Assembly: GCA_041394265.1 (NCBI GenBank)
Contig: JAWKIO010000005.1
Span: 1,674,001-1,738,000 of the forward strand
Direction: 5' to 3'
DNA: 64,000 nucleotides
DNA from: Acidimicrobiales bacterium
GTDB lineage: Bacteria > Actinomycetota > Acidimicrobiia > Acidimicrobiales > SZUA-35
The translations under genes were made by a program, and so were the position numbers. Every line of letters begins with the position of its first letter. Within the stretch, counting starts at the first letter, position 1. This document shows, piece by piece, positions 60,290 to 64,000 of this stretch. The notes beneath the pieces are model-generated. The model saw only the letters and a list, made by a program, of their open reading frames with translations. It searched no databases and had not been told where the DNA came from.

Positions 60290-61078
60290 ATGAGCGCAAT
60301 GCAGCGATGGAGAGCGGCGCTGGCGGCGTGGGCCATCCCCGAGGAGATCCTCGAACGGTCCAAGGGGCAGAGCCCATGGGAACTGAACCCGCAGCTGTTC
60401 ACGGCCGCTCGGTCGGACACGCCGACGCCACCGGGACTCGCCACACGACGAGCGCTCGAGGCGCTCCCCGACGGCGGGTCGGTGCTCGACATCGGCTGCG
60501 GAGGAGGCGCCGCTTCGCTCGCGCTCGCACCACCGGCGGCGCGACTCGTCGGCATCGACGAGTCGAGCGGGATGCTCGATCGCTTCGCCACCTCGGCCCG
60601 AGAACGAGGTGTCACCCATTCGACCGTTCTCGGGCGTTGGCCCGACGTCAGCGACGCAGTCGAACGAGCCGATGTCGTCGTGTGTCACCACGTCGTCTAC
60701 AACGTGCCCGACCTTGGCGACTTCGCTTTGGCGCTTGGCCACTCGGCTCGACGGCGGGTCGTGATCGAGCTGACACCCCGCCATCCCCAAACGAGGAACG
60801 GCACGGTCTGGCGACACTTCTGGGGGCTCGATCGGCCCGACGGCCCGACTGCGAACGATGCCCACGCCGTGTTGCTCGAGGCGGGAATCGACGCCACGCT
60901 CGAACACGACACGCAGATCAACGCCCAGCGCGCCCCGCAATCGCCGCGTGCGCAGGCCGAGCAGGTGGCCCGAATGTGCTGCCTCGGACCCGAACGAGTC
61001 GACGAGGTGGCGGCCTTCCTCGTGGAACATCCGCCGGAACGTACCCCGCCCGACGTGATCTGGTGGGACGTAGCCTGA
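60290..61078 (+). CDS. Class I SAM-dependent methyltransferase
   Basis: 262 aa. SAM motif VLDIGCGGGAASLALAP, then VVCHHVVYNVPDL and LVIEL-like post-motifs. The N-terminus has IPEEILERSKGQSPWEL, similar to the IPxxLLERSK motif found elsewhere in the window. -35 TTGCCT and CAGACT spaced 17 bp set a leaderless ATG at 60290. Substrate unknown. Confidence 0.82.
   Translation: MSAMQRWRAALAAWAIPEEILERSKGQSPWELNPQLFTAARSDTPTPPGLATRRALEALPDGGSVLDIGCGGGAASLALAPPAARLVGIDESSGMLDRFATSARERGVTHSTVLGRWPDVSDAVERADVVVCHHVVYNVPDLGDFALALGHSARRRVVIELTPRHPQTRNGTVWRHFWGLDRPDGPTANDAHAVLLEAGIDATLEHDTQINAQRAPQSPRAQAEQVARMCCLGPERVDEVAAFLVEHPPERTPPDVIWWDVA
61071..61076 (+). promoter_or_regulatory. -10 box of the first NQO-type gene
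   Basis: TAGCCT, six nt before the GTG at 61083, inside the end of the methyltransferase gene; a leaderless internal promoter is plausible. Confidence 0.35.
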
Positions 61079-61082
61079 CGCG

Positions 61083-61712
61083 GTGCACGCCCTGGTCGTC
61101 CATGCTCACCCCGTCCCCGGCTCGTATTCCCATGCGTTGCGAGACGCCGTCGTCAGTGGGCTCCGCACCGCTGGTCACGATGTCGAGCTCATCGACCTGT
61201 ACGAGATCGACTACCGGCCCTGGATGACCGACGACGAGCATCGACACTACGAGTCGATCGCCGAGGCGCACCCCGATCCGGTCGTTGCTCGTCACATCGA
61301 ACTGGTGCGCTGGGCCGACGCACTCGTGCTCGTGTACCCCACGTGGTGGTCGGGGCTGCCGGCCATCCTGAAGGGCTGGCTCGATCGCACGATGCTGCCA
61401 GGTGTGGCCTTCCGGCTCGACGAGCGGACCAACAAGGTGAAGGGGGTCCTCGAACTCCGCCACCTCATCGGCGTCACCACGTACGGTTCGCCTTCCTGGT
61501 ACATGCTCTTCGTCGGCGATGCCGGGCGCCGGACGATCACCCGCACCATTCGCTTGGTGTGCGGCCGGTCCACCAAGACCCACTTCCACCGGCTGCACAA
61601 GATCAACACGATCGATGATGCGGCCCGCCAGGCCTACCTCCGAGAGGTCGAGGCGTCGTTCGCCTCCCTCGATCCTGCCGCCTCGGCGTCACCCGAATCG
61701 AGTAAACCATGA
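61083..61712 (+). CDS. NAD(P)H dehydrogenase (quinone)-type flavoprotein, copy 1
   Basis: 209 aa, flavodoxin-like fold of the NQO1/KefF group. Motifs: LVVHAHPVPGSYSHAL, LVYPTWWSGLPAILKGWLDR, and GVTTYGSPSWYMLF. FAD or FMN reduces quinones or similar two-electron acceptors. Overlaps its paralogue by four bases. Confidence 0.85.
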   Translation: MHALVVHAHPVPGSYSHALRDAVVSGLRTAGHDVELIDLYEIDYRPWMTDDEHRHYESIAEAHPDPVVARHIELVRWADALVLVYPTWWSGLPAILKGWLDRTMLPGVAFRLDERTNKVKGVLELRHLIGVTTYGSPSWYMLFVGDAGRRTITRTIRLVCGRSTKTHFHRLHKINTIDDAARQAYLREVEASFASLDPAASASPESSKP

Positions 61713-62296
61713 CGCGCTGCCTCGTGGTCGTCGAACATCCTCGCCCGGATTCACTGACTCGAGCTGCGCTCGAGCGCGTGCTCGCCGGCCTCGACGCCGC
61801 CGGACACGAGGTGAGACTCATCGACCTCGACAACGAGCAATTCGATCCGCGGCTCACCGCCTTCGAGCAGCAGCACCACATCGGCGATCCGAACGATCGG
61901 CCCTACCTCGCCGACCACGCCGATGCGCTCCGCTGGGCCCAGCGGATCGTGCTGGTCTACCCCACGTGGTTCAGTGGCCAGCCGGCCCGTCTCAAGGGTT
62001 GGATCGACCGGACGTGGATGCACCAGGTGGCGTTCGAGCTTCCCGCCGACTCGAGTCGCATACGCGCCAAGCTCTGGAACGTGCGCCGTCTCGACATCGT
62101 CACGTCACACGGGTCCTCGCGCCTGGTCAACCTCGTGCAGGGCAACGGTGGGCGGTTGATCGTCTTCCGCACCCTACGGCTGTTGTGCCACCCGTTGTGT
62201 CGCACCAGCTTCACCGCGATCTACAAGATCGACCGACAAGCTCCCGAAGCATGCACCGAGTGGCTCGACCGAGTCGAGCGACGCTTCGCCCGCTGA
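61709..62296 (+). CDS. NAD(P)H dehydrogenase (quinone)-type flavoprotein, copy 2
   Basis: 195 aa, paralogue of the preceding gene. LVVVEHPRPDSLTRAAL, LVYPTWFSGQPARLKGWIDR and DIVTSHGSSRLV. The two share LVYPTWxSGxPAxLKGWxDR but diverge elsewhere, so an old tandem duplication. ATGA coupling. They may form a heterodimer (inference). Confidence 0.83.
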   Translation: MTRCLVVVEHPRPDSLTRAALERVLAGLDAAGHEVRLIDLDNEQFDPRLTAFEQQHHIGDPNDRPYLADHADALRWAQRIVLVYPTWFSGQPARLKGWIDRTWMHQVAFELPADSSRIRAKLWNVRRLDIVTSHGSSRLVNLVQGNGGRLIVFRTLRLLCHPLCRTSFTAIYKIDRQAPEACTEWLDRVERRFAR

Positions 62297-62309
62297 TTGC
62301 CGTCGACCC

Positions 62310-63704
62310 TCAGACGCCGACCGTGATCCGTTCGTCGGCCTCGGGATCGCCGGTGCGACCTTCGAGCTGTTCTGCGGTCGGAAGCAAACGCCCCGTCGTC
62401 GCCTCGAACCGTTGGATACCCGCTGCCACGATGGTGCCGAGTGCCACGGGCACCAGGATCCGTGGGAACTTGAAGAAGGGCTCGACGAAACCGTTGATAC
62501 CGAGGTCGACCTCGAAGACCCGCTCGTACATCCACCCGAGCGCAATACCGGCCAGCACGAGCGACGCCAGGAAGAACAGCGGCTGGTAGTAGCGAGTCCG
62601 GCGCATCAGGAAGAGGGCGCTGAACGAGAGCAACACGACCGCCGTCTGGCCGATCTCGATCCCGATGTTGCGGCCGAGCAGCGACACCAGCTGGGTCTTG
62701 CGGGACACGTCGAGGCCTTCGACCAGCGTGGCGAATCCCATGCCGTGGAACAGGCCGAAACCGAACGCGATCGCCCACTCCTTGTTGGGGGCGATGGGCT
62801 TGAGATTGTGCAGCGCGGCCAGGGCGATCGAGATCGCAATGATCGACTCGACCAACTTGGACGGCGGCAGCGGCAAGATGCCGAGCCCAGCGAGGCTGAA
62901 CGTGATCGTGTGCGCCACCGTGAACATCGTGACGATCTTCAGAATCCGCCAGAGCGACGAGCCGAACGAGTCGCCGGGAAGCCAGCCATTGCGGAACACC
63001 AGCACCGACGGGAGCAGCAGCACGAGGATGAACAGGATGTGATCGGGACCGGTCTTGATGTGGTCGATGCCCAGGGTGACGCTCGACGAGAAGTTGTTCC
63101 ACTGGCTGGCGTCACCGAGGTCGACTGACCGCACGCGGTTGTCGTCGTCGAAGTCGATGAGCCACTCCTCGCCGTTCTCGAAGATGCCGCCCTGGATGTC
63201 GTTGCCGATCAGCAGGAGGGCGGTGGAATCGTCGGTCTCGTCGAAGAAGGGATCGAACCGCACATCGAACGTGCGGGGGATCTCGCCGTCGAGACCTTCG
63301 ACCGTGAAGCCGAGATCGACGAAGTTGAGATCGGTGTCGATGCCCTCCTCGAAGAGGATGTCGAGACCGGTCCACGTCAGCGGCATGGCCTGACCATCGA
63401 CGATGATGTCGAGATGCTCGTCGGCGAACGCCTGCAACCTCGGGAGATCCGCTTCGAGCTGCGGGATGAGTGCCTGGCCCTTGCCCTCGAGCGGAATGCC
63501 GAGGTACTCCTCGATCATCGGTGTCGGGAACTCGACGCGACCACCCACTGCGATGTCGGTGAAGTCGAGGTAGACGAGTGGCTCATTGGCCGAGTGCGCA
63601 CCACTCGTCGCCGGCGTACCAAGGATGACCACGGCGATCGCAGCAACCAATGCCACGAGGCGCCGCGATGTCCTACGTCCACCGACCAACTGCTGCTTCA
63701 CCAT
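62310..63704 (-). CDS. HupE/UreJ-type membrane protein
   Basis: 464 aa. Signal peptide (RRLVALVAAIAVVILGTPA), an extracytoplasmic N-terminal domain of about 180 residues, then a TM block with LGIDHIKTGPDHILFILVLLLP and MFTVAHTITFSLAGLG, motifs of the HupE/UreJ family, which includes Ni/Co transport-associated proteins. Ends in a cytoplasmic acidic tail. ATG at 63704, GGAG upstream. Metal specificity cannot be read. Confidence 0.78.
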   Translation of the reverse strand: MVKQQLVGGRRTSRRLVALVAAIAVVILGTPATSGAHSANEPLVYLDFTDIAVGGRVEFPTPMIEEYLGIPLEGKGQALIPQLEADLPRLQAFADEHLDIIVDGQAMPLTWTGLDILFEEGIDTDLNFVDLGFTVEGLDGEIPRTFDVRFDPFFDETDDSTALLLIGNDIQGGIFENGEEWLIDFDDDNRVRSVDLGDASQWNNFSSSVTLGIDHIKTGPDHILFILVLLLPSVLVFRNGWLPGDSFGSSLWRILKIVTMFTVAHTITFSLAGLGILPLPPSKLVESIIAISIALAALHNLKPIAPNKEWAIAFGFGLFHGMGFATLVEGLDVSRKTQLVSLLGRNIGIEIGQTAVVLLSFSALFLMRRTRYYQPLFFLASLVLAGIALGWMYERVFEVDLGINGFVEPFFKFPRILVPVALGTIVAAGIQRFEATTGRLLPTAEQLEGRTGDPEADERITVGV

Positions 63705-63873
63705 CGTGCTCCGACCTTCCACCTTGCTCAACGCCCACCACGTACGAGATGGCCCATGCTTGCCTGATCGACCGTGGTCCGACAAGCAGCAATTCGACCC
63801 TTGGCAGCGTTTTCGATGGGCGCGCCGAGCTGGATGCAGTCCGTCGACGATCGGGGATCTGGCGCCGGCGAGA

Positions 63874-64000
63874 TCAGACGGCGACGGTGAGCGCCTTCTC
63901 GGCAGCGGCGTCGCGCTTCGCCTTCACTCGCGCGGCGACACGGCCGACCTTGTCGATGTAGGTCACGATGCGCTCGCGCGCCTGTTCCGCCTCGGCATCG
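63874..64000 (-). CDS. C-terminal end of an unknown helical protein (gene runs past the window)
   Basis: The last about 42 residues read as a charged helix (ARERIVTYIDKVGRVAARV, then KAKRDAAAEKALTVAV and stop). The gene starts beyond base 64000. Probably a coiled-coil or phasin-like protein; too little is visible to name it. Confidence 0.5.
   Translation of the reverse strand, partial: DAEAEQARERIVTYIDKVGRVAARVKAKRDAAAEKALTVAV

Overview
The window is high-GC DNA with no transposases, integrases or CRISPR arrays. It looks chromosomal and comes from an actinobacterium. Markers of that group are the mycothiol gene mshA, a rex-hemA-hemC-hemD-hemB-hemL order like that of Streptomyces, an RsiG-like c-di-GMP anti-sigma factor, and many TANNNT -10 boxes sitting 6-8 nt before a start codon (leaderless transcription). 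A split b6/subunit-IV quinol oxidase in place of a fused QcrB argues against the Streptomyces/Mycobacterium groups and points to a deep lineage. I infer Acidimicrobiia (Ilumatobacter-like), but the window alone cannot prove this.

Layout. (1) 1-9056, minus strand: a first complex I operon, nuoA-B-C-D-H-I-J-K-L-M (nuoM is cut by the window edge), without nuoE, F or G. Several of its intercistronic gaps are exactly filled by tiny coupled ORFs, one of them made of 42-bp hairpin repeats. (2) 9092-14437: glgB with five tandem in-frame starts, an SDR, dusB, a DUF218 protein and an atypical receiver protein. (3) 14515-30674, minus strand: a complete 14-gene nuoA-N operon. NuoL carries a long coiled-coil hairpin insertion, and several subunits have His/Asp-rich tails or loops. 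(4) 30784-38009: a quinol:electron-acceptor module with three-TM protein, ferredoxin, cytochrome b6, subunit IV, Rieske, dihaem cytochrome c and a membrane protein, plus a divergent monohaem cytochrome c. Its promoter carries a near-perfect Rex operator over the -10 box. (5) 38244-47716: a secreted HExxH/DUF4214 protein, the haem biosynthesis operon headed by rex, and a secreted CAP-domain protein. (6) 47738-64000: mixed housekeeping genes: SAM hydrolase, proC, YbjN protein, mshA, XRE regulator, rsiG-like gene, moaD, phosphatase, metallopeptidase, tRNA-Lys, two glutaminyl cyclotransferases flanking a GGCT-like gene, a methyltransferase, two NQO-type flavoproteins and a HupE/UreJ membrane protein.

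How it fits together. Complex I (full form) feeds the quinone pool. The b6/IV/Rieske complex oxidises the quinol and passes electrons to its cytochromes c, and the hem genes supply the haem. Rex senses NADH/NAD+ and probably represses both its own operon and the b6 operon, coupling electron-transport capacity to redox state. The 11-subunit-type operon lacks the NADH module and may use another donor, possibly a ferredoxin (inference).
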